From: Hevea brasiliensis
Lineage: Eukaryota > Streptophyta > Magnoliopsida > Malpighiales > Euphorbiaceae
Reading direction: 5' to 3'
NCBI RefSeq assembly: GCF_030052815.1
Contig: NC_079510.1
Location: 41,138,853 to 41,202,852, forward strand
Length of the DNA: 64,000 nucleotides
Shown here piece by piece: positions 1 to 11,148 of this stretch. How positions within the stretch are numbered: position 1 is the first letter of the stretch; each line of letters opens with the position of its first letter. Both the position numbers and the translations under genes were made by a program. The notes beneath the pieces were generated by a model. That model had not been told where the DNA came from. It did no database searches and saw only the letters and a list, made by a program, of their open reading frames with translations.

Positions 1-260
1 TGAATAATGGTATTAAGAACTAACTTGCAAGAAATATGATAAGTTGAATGCCAATGTTTTCATAGAAAATACATCAAATTCTTTGATGTTAGCTTAGTGC
101 ATTTTTTAAATAAAATTAAAAAATAGGAAATATTACTTTTTTTTCCTGACCCCAACTTCAAAGGCTGTAGTTCATTTGAGTATTTGACCAAATAAAAATA
201 TTGGAGTATTTAATTTGATAACAATAACTAAAATAAAAAAAAAATTCAGCTGTAATTAGC

Positions 261-769
261 GGTGAGCATTCGGTTCGAACCGAACCGAACCAAATTAAAT
301 TATAAAAATTGAATTATTTATTTTAGAAACTGAACCGAATCGAAATAGGTGAAAAATCAAATCGAACCGAATCGCTTTATTTTGATTCAGTTCAGTTTAA
401 ACCGATCGGTTTTGATTTTTAATTTAGACTTGACTTTCAAATTATTTGATCTAATTTTCACTTTGGTTTGAACCTAATAACCATTAATCATTGAAATTAA
501 ACAATTAATATATATAATTAAATATAATTCATAAATTTCCCATAAAAATAAATCAATTCAAAATCAATTCGGTTCGATTTAAATATATAAATTACTATTC
601 GGTTCGATTCGATTTAACTTATTTTTTTCTTTTTAAAATCGAACCGAACCGAAATAACTGAAATTTATATAATATAAAACCGAACCGATTAAATTTTAAA
701 ATCAAACCAATTAAACCAAATTAATGTTGTTCGATTTGATTTTTCAATTTGCACCAAAATTTGCTCACC
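261..769. mobile_element. Small inverted-repeat element rich in GGTTCGGTT/AACCGAACC
   Basis: The segment begins GGTGAGCATT and ends TTGCTCACC, giving a perfect 8-bp terminal inverted repeat (GGTGAGCA). Many copies of AACCGAACC or its complement lie near both ends and at 361-420 and 640-690, so the strand can fold on itself. There is no open reading frame of note. This matches the look of a non-autonomous DNA transposon (MITE). The flanks share only TAGC, so the target-site duplication is eroded or the ends are slightly misplaced. The flanking sequence at 1-260 and 770-1244 is AT-rich with nothing recognisable. Confidence 0.55.
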
Positions 770-1244
770 TCTAGCTGCAACATGAATATAAGAACAGCCC
801 CAAGTCTTCAAATCACAATAATAAAAAAAAAAACCAATATACGTTTGTCATGTAAATGCAAACACTCAAAATTTACGTATTCACAAATTTTTTTTTAATA
901 TAGTTTTTAGATCAATTTTTCTAATCAATGCAATACTGCACTTATTAAGGATTATTAAATATATTTATTTGTTATTAATTTTATGTCAATAATATAAAAA
1001 AAATATATTTTTATATGTCAATCAAAAATAGCTACTTAACGGCAATTTTTATACATGATGAATAATCAAATTTTAATTGGAATAAAATCTTTATGACTAT
1101 CTTTTAATTGTTAATACGATATATACAGATAATTACTATAAATATTACCACACTCTTGATCGTGAAATATCGATTGCTTGTGAATTGTGTTAAAGTGAGA
1201 TATCCCAAATTTAAGAGTTCAAAAATCGTTTATGAGTTCACAAT

Positions 1245-3829
1245 TGTAACACCCCAAAATTTTAAATTTTATGAGCATTTTTGGTATTTTAATTTTATTT
1301 AAATTTTAGGAATTTTTTTGAGATTTTTCAGATTTTAAAAATCGGATTCGATTTTCCGAAAATATAAACTTTGATGATTTTTAAAAATTAATTTAAAGAC
1401 CACGTGGCAAAACTAAAAATATATTTGGAGTCTACGTATTTTTCTGAGTTTTCTGGAATTTTTTTCGGAATTTTTGGACCTCGTTTTCGGTCCCGAGGCA
1501 GAGTAAAAATTCAAAATTTTGTATCTTAAATCGGACCGGCCGAATCGAACCGGACCGGATCGGACTGATCGAATCGGACCGACTCCCTTCCCTTTTTCTT
1601 CCTCCCGCGCGCGTCGTTCCCTCTTCCTTTTCTCTCTCTTTTCTCTCTCCTCCCTCCCCTTGCCACGGCCACCTCCCCACCACCCGGTAGGCCGTGCGAC
1701 CACCCGACCTCCCCGGCCGGTAGCCGCCGCTAAGCAGTGGAAACGCGCGCGATCTCCCTCCCTCGCGCGCGCGACGTTTCGGCTTTCCCGGCCAAAATCC
1801 GGCCGATCCGGCCACCAATTGGACCGGATCTTGTGTCTAAAATCATCTACTCGGCGAGAGCTTTCCATAGACACCAAGAACGCCGAAATCCATCGAGCGG
1901 TTTGTCCAATTTTTGCTCGGAAAGTTTTTAGCCCATTTCGACTTTCGGGCTAGATTTCTCACAAACCGTGAATCCCACGAGAAAACCGAGAGTACCAGAG
2001 CTCTCCACTCGTCGAGAGCTTCGCGGCGACATAAATTTCGAATTTTTCCGACACCATTTTTCGGTGGGTCCCACGGAACTTCGCAGTGTCTTTCCGAGCA
2101 TTAAATGAAGTTAGAAAATTCTGAAAAAATTATGTACTAACCCCCGTATTGTGGGTTTCGTGTAAGTATCCTCAATTCGCGGAAATTCGACAGCTGACCG
2201 GGTCTGCAAATTTCGGGCCAGACAGACCCGTTACCAAAAAAGTCTTCGAATTGGACCGAGGTTTTGGCTACCCCCCATTGTCAGACGTTCCGAGAGCATT
2301 CCCCAGGTCGGAATCGGCAAAGGTAAACCCGAACCTTACTTTTTCGTAATTTTCTAGTGTTTAAATAGGATTAAAAAAATCTATAAAATATTCGTGGTAG
2401 CTCAGAAAATTATGATTCTTTTTGCAATAGCCTAGTAATATTGTTAAGGACCGCGGGGCAAAGTTTTAGAATTTTTAGAGCTTATTTGGGTAGTTTTTGC
2501 AAAAATGATCAATTATAAGGACTAAATTGAAATTTTACATATTGTAATGGATGACTGATTTGATGGGCCCAGGAGGGGCTGTGTGATGAGATTGAGTTGT
2601 GGATATATGGGTTGTGAATATAGAATGTGTTTTGAGCCCTTTTGCAGGTTGGGTAGGTCCTAGGTATAGGGGAGACTCTGCCGGATTTTCGGCACGACTT
2701 AGGACGTATTTGGTCTTTTCTTGATTGTATTGAGTCATGTGTATTAAATAATTGTAATGTAATTGTCAGGTGAGCCGGGACAGCCTTCTTCCTCCGCCCA
2801 GCCGCCACAGTGAACGTTGTCAAGTCTGTGAGTAAAATATTAATTTTAATTGTAATTTCGATATTATTATATGTTCAAGCATGTCCATGCATCACTTATA
2901 TACATATATTTATGTAGTTAAACTCTAGGCACGATTTATGTTGCATTCATAAGTGTTAACGTGCCATGGATGTTGTTGTAGTAATTTGGAGCAGTGTGCG
3001 TGCGTTGGCGTGCGTGTGATGTGGTGTGGACTATGGATAGGACGGATAGTCACGGCTTGAGTTCTTCGCTGGGACCCCCCGATTTGGTTTATTAAGCAAA
3101 AGTCCGGCTTGAGTTCTTCGCTGGCACCAGGTTGGATTTAAGAGAGCTGTATAGGGGATCAGCTCCCATATATTATGATTGATACTACTGGGTGTGTGAG
3201 TGCTCCAAATTACCTTTTTGATGTTATGATGTGAAATTATTGCTGGTATTGCATGTCACTCTACAGGGTGCATTAGTTTTAGATAGTTATAGAGATTATG
3301 GTTAAAATTGATATTTTACTCTCTGAGTCGAACGCTCACTCCTATTCAATATTTTTTCAGGCCACAGGAGGATATTTTTGAGATTAACCTCCTTTCTTCC
3401 TCGCAGTCGATTATTAACGTTTGTATAAACTTGTTAAATCTTAGAATTTCCGCATGTGTTATAAATGTTTATTTGATATGGGTCTATAAACTAAATTATT
3501 ATTTTGGACCTGTAAACTTAATATTCTATGCATGTTTGATGGATTGGATGAGGGAGCTGAGTTCCCATTTATTTTTATGATGATGAGTATGTGGAGGGTG
3601 AGCTGAGCTCCCCAATTGATGTTATATTTTGTTTACAGGTCGGGTGAGTCAAAAACTCCTCGTTGAAAGGTCCACTTTATGGCCGGACTTCGTCCGGTTA
3701 ATTTCTTGATATTGGGCCCAAATGGGCCTTAGAGTTGGATTAATGAATAGTTAGGCTTATTATGGCCTCGGGGGCTTTAGGCTGGCCCAGGTCCTAGTGT
3801 CGATCCAGCCCATAGGTTGGGTCGTGACA
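1245..3829 (+). mobile_element. Solo LTR of a Ty3/gypsy retrotransposon, 2,585 bp
   Basis: Starts TGTAACACCCC and ends GGGTCGTGACA, so it has TG...CA termini. It is flanked on both sides by the same five bases, ACAAT (1240-1244 and 3830-3834), which is the 5-bp target-site duplication expected of retroviral-type integration. No gag or pol lies inside or next to it, so it is a solo LTR left by recombination between two LTRs. From about 2141 to the end it aligns with the LTR at 59359-61083 on the other strand. The first 895 bp have no counterpart there. That part holds a GC-rich, C/T-rich block (about 1530-1830) unlike its AT-rich surroundings. The ORFs inside are LTR sequence and are not genes. 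Confidence 0.93.
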
Positions 3830-3925
3830 ACAATCAAGTCAATAGTTAATAGTTTCAATTTATCCTTAATTCTGGCTTTTGTAACTTTTTTTTTTTTCAA
3901 AAGACAAAAAAAAAAAAAATTAGAA

Positions 3926-4317
3926 TTTAGGAATCCCATGTTAAAAAAAAATGAAATAAAAGAGCAATATATAAATAGTTGAGTTGTAATATTAAATTGG
4001 CTAGTTATTTTTTAAAGTACCTTAATCATTTATATAACTCAAATTAAAATAAATTAATACGTAATTTACATAATACTTTTTTTAAAATTTAATATGGTAT
4101 CAGAACTTTGACTGAATTGTAGATTTTAGCCATTGATAAGATTATATAATTGAATCCGCATTGGGTTAAAATATCAAATAATTGTTAAATTATAACCGGA
4201 GAGTGTTAAGAATCCCACGATAAAAAAATATGAAGTAAACTCACTCAATTACTTAAATAAACTTAAATTAAAATAAATTAATATGTAATTTATTTAACAC
4301 TATATTTAAATTTAATA
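3926..4317 (+). mobile_element. TRIM-like miniature LTR retroelement (degenerate)
   Basis: Two related direct repeats flank a short spacer. Repeat 1 (about 3926-4094) and repeat 2 (4204-4317) share AGAATCCCA-like starts, a near-identical block around AAATTAAAATAAATTAAT and matching ends (TTTAATA). Directly after repeat 1, at 4095, comes TGGTATCAGAAC, which resembles the initiator-tRNA-Met primer-binding site of plant LTR elements (TGGTATCAGAGC). The spacer is about 109 bp and non-coding. The LTR-PBS-LTR layout fits a terminal-repeat retrotransposon in miniature. The outer limit of repeat 1 is uncertain because it carries extra sequence and poly-A. Confidence 0.55.
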
Positions 4318-6071
4318 AATATTAAATTATTTTTAATAAAAAAATTATACATTTATATGTAATAATAATAATTTTTATATAAATTTAATAATAAACAAGA
4401 ATATTTAATAATCTTAATAAGTATATCATTGCACCCATTAAAAAAATTCATTTTTGATTTAGAAAAATTAAGGTTTATGAAGATTTAAATTAAGAAGACC
4501 AAACTGCTAAAATCTTTTTAGAACCGCAATATTAAATTTGAATTTAATTAAGATTATGTTTATTTCGTTTTTTTTCATGAAATTATTTTCAATTTTTTTA
4601 ATTATAGTATTATATTATTGATATATATTTAAATTATGAACAAGTATTTTCACATTTTAATAAAATTATTTTATTAAAATTTAGAAAATAATGTTTTTTT
4701 TTTAAAAGAAAATCATTTTTCTTAAAATAATTTAATTACCATTTAACTAAGAAAATATTTTCAATTGATATATTCTCTTAAATATTTGAACACTAAAAAA
4801 ATATAAAAAACATTTTAAAAAATATTTTCTACAAAACAAACAAAAATAAAGTTTGACAAACTAAAAAGCTAAACAATTTTTATTTAAATAAAAATTGAAT
4901 CGATACAATTTAATTTTTTTTAATTTAATTATTTAATTAATTCATTTAATTTAATTTTTAAAATTTAGATTGTTCTAATTATATATTTTTTTAGTAAAAT
5001 GCATTATATTTTATATTTGTTTATGGACTATTATATATAAAAAAATTTTAACTAAAAAATGACGAATCAAATTGAATTAATTAAATTATTTTAATTTTTA
5101 TTTGATTCAAAAAATTTTTTAGTAGATTGATTTAATTTAATTATTTATTTAATTTTCTAATTAAATAAGCTTGATTTTATCGAATTTTGTTAGATTTTAA
5201 ACCGAATAAATAAATTCATATAATTTAACTCTTAAATTATTAAATAGATATAAAAGAAAATTATATATAATATTAATATATGATATTAATAATTATAATT
5301 TAAAATTAAAAATTTGTTGTATTTTATATTAAGAATAACTTGAAGCATATGAGTCTGTTATTCAAATTGTTATTGGAAAAATTATTATTTAAAATATATT
5401 AATTTAAATTTTAAAAATATTAAAATAATAAAATAATTTTTTTAATAATATCTAAAATATATTTTTATTTAAAAAAATAATTTTAATCCTTTAAATATAA
5501 TACCAAATAAACAATATATCACGTACGGAAAACTTCGAGAAAATTCTAGAAGCGTTACATCCTAAAAAAATCAAAAACAAAAAACATAAGATTTTTTTTT
5601 TCTTTTTGATTAAAAATAACAAAAGACTTTAAATGAGGAGAGACGGACATTTGCAAATGGATAATTTTTTAATTTAGTTTTTAAATTAATTCAAAAATTA
5701 TATTTTAATTTATCTATTTTAATAAAAATAAATTAATCATAACTCTTCATGTTTAAATTCACTAAGTTGATGAATTTTACTTTAAACAAAAAAAATTGTT
5801 AATATAAATAAATTTTTATTAAAAATAAAAGAATTAAATTATGATTTTCAGATTTTCATAGTATTTTAAAATTAAATTATAAATACTTTTATTATATTTT
5901 ATATTCCAATAAATAAATGATTTTTTTTTTTTTAATTATTGAGGCCAAGTCTAGGGTTTTACAACTTCCCTGTACAAAGAGAAGAGAAGCCCTCTAGAAA
6001 AAAGAGTCTCCTTATATACAGAAATCATAAATACACATCGTAGTAGAGATAGACAAAGGGAAAGCGAAAGG
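4318..6071. other. AT-rich intergenic region and upstream region of CYP40
   Basis: Very AT-rich sequence with many homopolymer runs and no coding signal. The last 100 bp or so (5940-6071), more mixed in composition and including AGAGAAGAGAAGCCC, is the likely 5' UTR/core promoter of the gene starting at 6072. No clear TATA box or other element was identified. Confidence 0.5.
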
Positions 6072-9000
6072 ATGAGCAGGCCAAGGTGTTACTTGGACAT
6101 AAGCATTGGAGGAGAGCTCGAAGGAAGGATTGTGGTGGAGCTTTACGACGACGTTGTTCCTAAAACTGCTGAGAATTTCAGAGCTCTTTGTACTGGTGAG
6201 AAAGGCATTGGTCCTCATACTGGTGTCCCCCTCCATTACAAGGTTCTTCTATTTTTTTTTTTCCTTTCTCTATTATAACTCTCTCTGTTTATGTAATGTA
6301 TGTATCTATGTACCCGTATATGCATGCGGGTATCTGGTTTCTAGTTGATTCGTTGATGAAAAGACGACGTTGTCCTTCGATGCTAGTGGTAATTCTTTGA
6401 TTTTTAGCTCTTGATTCTGAATAATTTCTTTATGATCAAATCGGCCATTTATAAGGTTTTTCTTTTGACTTTTCTGTTATTAACTTCCTTTTCGCGTTAT
6501 TTTGTTGGTAATTTTGAGAATATGAAGGGCATTACAGTCTTTTGATTTTGGATTTGTTACCCTGCTGTAGTGCTGTTGGGTAAGATTGTTGTTTTAAGTT
6601 TTTTCGCAATCTTTTTATTTTTCCCCTTGTTCTTTTTGGTCGGTGAGAGTTGTAGAGATTAAAATCTCATCTGCGTATTAGTTGGTTTCCCTTGAGATGA
6701 GGGAAGGTGGTGAAAAATTTTCAGTATTAGTGATATACTGATTTTGTACTTTTTTTCATTTAATTTTGCTTTGTTAGGACACTTTTGTAATCCATGTTGA
6801 TAACTGAGATATGATGCTAGATATGGATTCTGCTTATGGGCCATGGCTGGCAGTTGTTATCATTATGTTTCTAGCAACTCTTTGGAACATTTCATTTGTT
6901 AGAACTAAAATAAATGCAAATTATCTTATTTATTAGTAGTTTATATTTGTGTATTTGGATCGTCTGACTTTAGCGGTAATTTGTGGATTGAAGTTTTGGG
7001 ATAAAAATTGCTTTTGATGATCTTAATTATTGTCAGAAATGTTTTTCCCCCCTCCCCTTTTTCATTCCTTGTAGAATTTAGACTTAAGGCTTAAAGAAAA
7101 CATGGGTTCAGGCATTTCCAGGTTTGTTATTGATATTTATCATTTTTGGTTCTTCCCTCATTAATTGGTCCATCTAATCTTGAGATTTAAGCAGTCATTG
7201 ATTACTCATATTCCATGACAACCAGCCCATCTTAAAATTCTTCTTTTGCATAGCATTGGTTATAATTGTACTTGAGAATTGAAAGCTTCCTTTAGTTGAT
7301 TTCTACTTAAAAATATTATGGATTTCCAGGGATGTCAATTTCATCGTGTCATCAAAGGTTTTATGGTCCAAGGTGGAGATATCTCTGCAGGAGATGGTAC
7401 TGGTGGTGAATCTATTTATGGCCTGAAATTTGAGGATGAGAATTTCAAATTGAAACATGAAAGAAAAGGCATGTTATCTATGGCCAATGCAGGTGCCAAT
7501 ACAAATGGATCACAATTCTTTATAACAACCACACGTACATCTCATTTGGATGGGAAACATGTTGTATTTGGAAAGGTTGTTAAAGGGATGGGAGTTGTTC
7601 GTTCAATTGAGCATGCCACTACTGGTGATGATGGTGATTGTCCTGCTGTTGATGTTTTAATTGCTGATTGTGGGGAGATTCCTGAGGGGGCAGATGATGG
7701 GATATCTAATTTCTTCAAGGATGGTGATATTTATCCTGATTGGCCAGCTGACCTTAATGATAGTCCTAATGAACTTTCTTGGTGGATGGATGCTGTGGAT
7801 TCCATCAAGGCTTTTGGAAATGATCACTACAAGGTAATTGATTTCATGATATGGTATGGGCTTTGCTTTTTTGTTTAATTTTGTTTTTCCAAAGTCTACT
7901 GTGGATGGTAATTTAGTAATCAAATTGTGCTTTTGGACAATTGTTTTGCTTACAATCTACTTTGGCAGAAGATGAAGGAATTTAGGCTGCCTTTTTTCTT
8001 TTTTGGCTTCTTTTCATTTTTCTTTGTTTTTACCCCCTCAACACATTTCTTATGTTAATAAAATACTCAGTAACTATTAATTACAGAAACAAGACTTTAA
8101 GATGGCTCTTAGAAAATATCGCAAGGCTTTACGGTATCTGGATATCTGCTGGGAGAAAGATGGGATTGATGAAGGTGAAGAATCTGTGTTCTCAATTTAC
8201 TTTGTTATACTTCGATGATCAAAGTGTGATAGCTTATTGTGTTTGATTTCTTGTGAATGAATTTTAACTTTCTTGTGGTGGCTGTACAGAGAAAAGCTCA
8301 TCTCTGAGAATGACAAAGTCACAGATATTGACAAACAGTGCTGTAAGTTCTTGTTTTCACTATTTTCTAGATAGTTTTGACTACTACTGACTGCTAATAA
8401 CTTGGCAAGGCATGTCATCAGGAAAGTGATTTGCAATTGGAGCACTGGAAATACAAATGTCAAAATGTTTTTTATTTTATTGCCGCTTTACTTCTGGTGC
8501 TACATGAGAAATCTGACTTTCATGTTCTGGGGCATTTTTATTGTTTGATAATACTGCAATGGATATTCGAGTGCAAATTTTTGCCAGAATGATAAAAGAT
8601 GCATTGAAGGGGAGTATGATGTCGTAGTAATATTCATTATCTGATAATAGCTGTTGTATAGTGATATCACACTTGGTTTTCAAAATGTTGGCTGGATCTC
8701 TTTCTCATTCAAATATTGCTTTTCTCAAACAGCTGATGTTATGCATTTTATAGGCTTGCAAGTTAAGATTGGGTGATCTGAAAGGAGCATTGTTGGACAC
8801 TGATTTTGCTATGCGTGAAGGAGATAATAATGTGAAAGCTTTATTTCGCCAGGGACAGGTTGGCACCCCTTTCCTTTTCTCCCATGTTTTATTCTTGCAA
8901 GCATTCATTAGCATGGGTAGAAAGTGCAGTGACTTTCCATTTTCAGTGTTTTCTGATGGTAATTCAACAACAACAACAACAATTAACCTTAATCCCAAAC

Positions 9001-9653
9001 TAGTTGGGCCATCCAGCTTTGTTTGAATTCAATTTCGCATCAATATCCAAAATCATAAATCTTTTGATACTACTTCACTCCAGTCATTTTAGGTTTTTCT
9101 CTTTCCCTTCTTACTCCTCCCACCACCAACTTATTACACTTTTGTGCTGGGGTAATTATTCTTATTCTGCATTTGTTAGGCACACATGGCTCTTAATGAT
9201 ATTGATGCTGCTGTTGAAAGCTTCAAGAAGGCATTGCAGCTGGAGCCAAATGATGGTTAGTAATAAAACAGGCCTCTTTATTGCATATGAATTTTTTTGG
9301 TCTTATGTATAATGTATTCGCACATCTGATTTGTCAATTTTAGCTGTTACATAGGTTGGATACTTTAACTAGTTTAGCTAAAATGAGAAGGTCTAAAAAG
9401 TAGTCAATCTGTTATTTAAATGGAATCTGCTGAAACTGGTTGATGGTTTAATTTTTGATATTTGGTGCTTCTCAGCTGGAATAAAAAAGGAGCTTGCAGC
9501 TGCTGTGAAGAAGGTTGGTAGATTAAATTAAATCTGTTGCATCTAATAGCAACAAATGCTCATGTTCAACTGGGTAATGAACATTTCAACTTCTTACAGG
9601 TTAACAATAGGCGTGATCAGGAGAGAAAGCAATATCAGAAGATGTTCCAATAA
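6072..9653 (+). CDS. CYP40: Cyclophilin-40 peptidyl-prolyl cis-trans isomerase (CYP40/SQUINT), 8 exons, 362 aa
   Basis: Hsp90 co-chaperone with an N-terminal cyclophilin domain and C-terminal TPRs. In Arabidopsis the orthologue SQUINT promotes miRNA/AGO1 activity (family knowledge). Exons by splice sites and frame: 6072-6242, 7330-7833, 8087-8174, 8290-8342, 8754-8858, 9180-9255, 9476-9513, 9600-9653. All introns are GT-AG and the frame closes at TAA. The length is close to Arabidopsis CYP40 (about 361 aa). The cyclophilin core spans residues 7-172 with [14 protein letters not shown] (Arg63, Phe68, Gln71) and NGSQFFIT. His129 sits where cyclophilin A has Trp121, as is usual in CYP40. TPR helices follow from about residue 210 ([42 protein letters not shown]). 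The C-terminus ends KKQYQKMF-like. Exon 1 is followed by a 1.1 kb intron. Convergent with the RING gene downstream. Confidence 0.96.
8963..9009 (-). mobile_element. SINE-like 3' tail fragment in CYP40 intron 5
   Basis: A (CAA)n run followed by CTTAATCCCAAACTAGTTGGG. Read on the minus strand this is CCCAACTAGTTTGGGATTAAG plus (TTG)n, which resembles the 3' end of plant AU-type SINEs with their TTGTTG tails. Only the tail is recognisable. It lies wholly within the intron between 8858 and 9180. The family assignment is from memory. Confidence 0.4.
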
Positions 9654-11148
9654 CACTTACCTTGCCAACTGGTATTCGAATTACCTTGAAAATTATTGCC
9701 CCTTATTACTTGAAATTGTGAATTGCTAAGTGATGGTTTTGGTGCAGGCTATTGATTTTCTTAAATGATCAAAGCATCAGAGTTCTTGTGCTATTTCATA
9801 GGGTGGTAGACTCAACTGGTTCAGGCCTTCTTTTGTTAAAAAACTCTGTTATTCTGGAGTTAGTATTAGGTATTGTCGTTCAGCCTCTGCCTTGGTATGT
9901 TTTTCCCTAAAAGTCCATTCTTTGTTTCTGTGTATTTAAAGCATGCAGAGGGGAAAAAAATAAAAACCTATTATAGTAAAAAGTTAAATTTATTATTTTG
10001 ATATGCCAAATTGACATAATTTCTTGCATGCGTCTTTAGTTAGTAAGGTCACAAGGAATGCATCTTACATTTATTACTTTTTTCAGGTTTTGTAGAGGGC
10101 GGGAGAATCTTGAAAGTAAAGGGTAAAAACCAGGTTTGAACCAATTCATATCAGAGTTTCCATGGACATTCAGTTCGGATAGGTTTAGCGAAAATTAGAA
10201 CTTGATTAATATTGAGAAATTACTATTTGATGGACATTATGTTGTCATGTTTCAGGAAAAAGTTGGTATAAAATAGATGTTTTTGACTTCGGCCAGATTA
10301 TTTTCTTCTGTTAATGGCAGGATAATCTTTTCAGCTATTGTATCCATCATTTGTCCAGAATGTTGCGAGCATTCATTTAGCCTATTAATATTAGCCTAAA
10401 AATTTTCAAAATTAGCACATCATCTATAAAATTTTGGGAGTAAAAGTGTGTTATAAATAACAATTCATAAACTAAAATGCTACTGAATTTTTAAAATCTT
10501 AGGGGCAAAAATATAATTTAATTTAAAATATTAGAAACTAATTAAAATAAAATAAAAAAATCATAACTTCTACTGTGAAGGACTATTAAAAATATTAATT
10601 TTAAAAGAGAATGGATCAAAGTTTTATCTAAAGACAAGTTTTCGGATTTTTTTAAATTAACCCTCAAATTAAAGTACCAAAGCGTTTTATACAATTGAGC
10701 AGGCACAATGAAGCCTACCCATTTTACAAAAGAACCAAAATTTATAAATTTTAACTAATAATTTTTTATAAAATAATTCTATCAAATAATTTTCTCATAA
10801 ATCAATGGCATTACGGGAAAGCAAAAAGGCAGTGCGCGACACAAAAGATTGAATGTATAAACCTTCAATACTGTTTACTTGCATTCTTGCTTTATGTACA
10901 GACAACAGTTGATAACATCATACTTCCTTAAATACTTCTATATACAGAGGTAGATAATGCACACATATACTCCGTGTGATTCATATAGAATCCACTTCAG
11001 ACCATTTCAACTACATTCGATCAAGTCAAATGATACATTCGTTAATAATCATACTCTTCCACATGCACACAAGATAAAGCCATCTTCAAATATTGACAAG
11101 AAGGAAGAACTGAGACTGGTTAGGCGCATGAATTAGAGAATTCCTACT
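9654..11148. other. Convergent intergenic region (3' ends of CYP40 and RNF170-like)
   Basis: Contains the 3' UTRs of two convergent genes. The sequence at 9654-9900 after the CYP40 stop may include a spliced 3' UTR intron. The stretch 10390-10800 is AT-rich. From about 10850 to 11148 the composition fits the 3' UTR of the minus-strand gene. No further coding signal was found. Confidence 0.5.

Noticed and set aside
1413..1953. Overlapping open frames of 128-154 aa on both strands
   Set aside because: They lie in the GC-rich part of the solo LTR and are low-complexity (Arg/Glu- or Ser/Pro-rich). Their openness follows from base composition.
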